Source: Hyphomicrobiales bacterium
GTDB taxonomy: Bacteria > Pseudomonadota > Alphaproteobacteria > Rhizobiales > Aestuariivirgaceae
Assembly: GCA_023266715.1 (NCBI GenBank)
Contig: JAHFPK010000181.1
Coordinates: forward strand, 1-5,966
Direction of reading: 5' to 3'
Length of the DNA stretch: 5,966 nt
The number at the start of each line of letters is the position of its first letter. Position 1 is the stretch's first letter. The translations under genes were made by a program, and so were the position numbers. This document shows, piece after piece, positions 5,139-5,966 of this stretch. Below the pieces are notes generated by a model. It made no database searches, had not been told where the DNA came from, and saw only the letters and a program-made list of their open reading frames with translations.

Positions 5139-5211
5139 GGCTTGGCTCTGGCAGGCAGTATTGCAGCGGGCTCACTTGTCTTTTGTGTGGCAATCCACCA
5201 AGGATTTGCCC

Positions 5212-5966
5212 ATGCGTACAGATATTTTCCATAAAGACTTCAAGGCCCAGCCCTTTTGGTGGGAAGCCCATAAACCGCAAGCCTTGCCCGAAATACCCCT
5301 GCCCCGAGAAATCCGCGTGGTTATTGTTGGGGCGGGTTATGCGGGGTTATCGGCTGGTTTGGAGCTCACGGCCCTTGGCCTGGATTGCCTCATCCTTGAT
5401 GCCAACGAGCCGGGCTTTGGAGCTTCCACCCGTAATGGCGGCATGGTTTCGGGCGGGGTGAATGTTGGCAAACGCTATCTCTCCAAACCCATGCTGCCTA
5501 GTCAGGCGGCGCCATTCCAGGCCGAAGCGGCAGACGCATTCACCCTGATTGAAGACCTGATCGCCAAGGAGAAAATTGACTGCGGTTGGACCAAGGCGGG
5601 GTATTTTCTGGGAGCCTGGTGCAAGAGCCACTATAATGACATGGCCAAGAAAGTTGAGCATCTCAATGCGGCGGCGAAATCGGATTCCTTTCTCGTGCCG
5701 CAGGAACGCCAGCGCGAGGAAATAGGGTCTGACTATTATCGCGGCGGCATGGTGGTAAGCCGCGCAGCCCATATTCATCCGGCCCTGTTTTTCAAAGGCC
5801 TGCTGGAGCTGTGCCAGAAGCGCGGCGTGAAAATTGCTTCCAAAACGCCGGTCATCAAACTTACGCAAACGTCTGCCGGCTGGAGCGTTGAAACGCCACG
5901 GGGCACTATCACTGCCGGCGATGTGATCATTACCACAAATGGTTATACGGGCGACATTACTCCGCA
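5212..5966 (+). CDS. FAD-dependent oxidoreductase of the D-amino-acid/glycine oxidase type, cut by the right edge
   Basis: The first 251 codons are present, with an AAGGA ribosome binding site at 5200-5204, 7 bases before the ATG. After a Trp-containing lead-in (PFWWEAH, 14-20) comes a Rossmann FAD-binding motif, VIVGAGYAGLSAG (37-49), with its acidic strand end at LILDANEPG (60-68). Next is GASTRNGGMVSGG (70-82), the counterpart of the GASGRNGG loop of DAO-family oxidases. A HIHPALFFKGL segment (187-197) and a second FAD-contacting stretch, GDVIITTNGYTGD (236-248), are typical of the family. The arrangement resembles gamma-glutamylputrescine oxidase (PuuB) and related cytoplasmic enzymes that oxidise amines or amino acids using FAD. 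The substrate cannot be read from this half, so I give no symbol. It is divergent from the transpeptidase at 4484-5047 across 164 bases. About 180 further residues are expected beyond the window. Confidence 0.9.
   Translation, partial: MRTDIFHKDFKAQPFWWEAHKPQALPEIPLPREIRVVIVGAGYAGLSAGLELTALGLDCLILDANEPGFGASTRNGGMVSGGVNVGKRYLSKPMLPSQAAPFQAEAADAFTLIEDLIAKEKIDCGWTKAGYFLGAWCKSHYNDMAKKVEHLNAAAKSDSFLVPQERQREEIGSDYYRGGMVVSRAAHIHPALFFKGLLELCQKRGVKIASKTPVIKLTQTSAGWSVETPRGTITAGDVIITTNGYTGDITP

Noticed and set aside
5149..5165. Sigma-54-like -24/-12 promoter (TGGCAG...TTGCA) upstream of the FAD oxidoreductase
   Set aside because: The GG and GC elements are separated by 11 bases where sigma-54 promoters require 10, and this spacing is strict.

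Overview
The window looks like a chromosomal segment of an alphaproteobacterium, most likely from Hyphomicrobiales (Rhizobiales). Three things suggest this. The aspartyl-tRNA synthetase has the alphaproteobacterial form of its active-site loops (QAPQ, and SPGEF inside motif 2). The secreted protein of unknown function resembles a family I remember from rhizobial genomes. An intergenic palindrome bounded by GAGCATG and CATGCTC resembles small repeats common in that order. By eye, G+C is moderate, in the mid-50s percent.

Layout, left to right. Bases 1-162 hold no gene I can support. A strong Shine-Dalgarno sequence then leads into a 23-codon plus-strand gene (163-234) for a very basic Lys/Ala protein resembling a histone H1 tail. 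Two hairpins follow; the second (313-351) probably terminates transcription from both sides. A minus-strand L,D-transpeptidase (363-1163) with signal peptide, Lys/Ala-rich coiled coil and YkuD domain is divergent from a plus-strand secreted protein of unknown function (1302-2510). Their shared 138-bp intergenic region carries a 15-bp-arm dyad and an 8-bp tandem repeat. The unknown gene converges on aspS (2511-4292, minus) with no base between the two stop codons. Between aspS and a second, shorter L,D-transpeptidase (4484-5047, minus) lie a strong hairpin, a possible aspS promoter and the Rhizobiales-like palindrome. A divergent FAD-dependent amino-acid-oxidase-like gene starts at 5212 and runs off the right edge.

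The genes do not form one operon or one obvious pathway; every neighbouring pair is divergent, convergent or well separated. The loose common theme is the envelope: two exported L,D-transpeptidases and one exported protein of unknown function around the housekeeping gene aspS. I see no CRISPR array, insertion sequence, tRNA, rRNA, phage gene or defence system. The least ordinary items are the 23-codon basic protein, the divergent promoter region with its dyad and repeats, the secreted protein of unknown function, and the residues in AspRS that suggest a non-discriminating enzyme.
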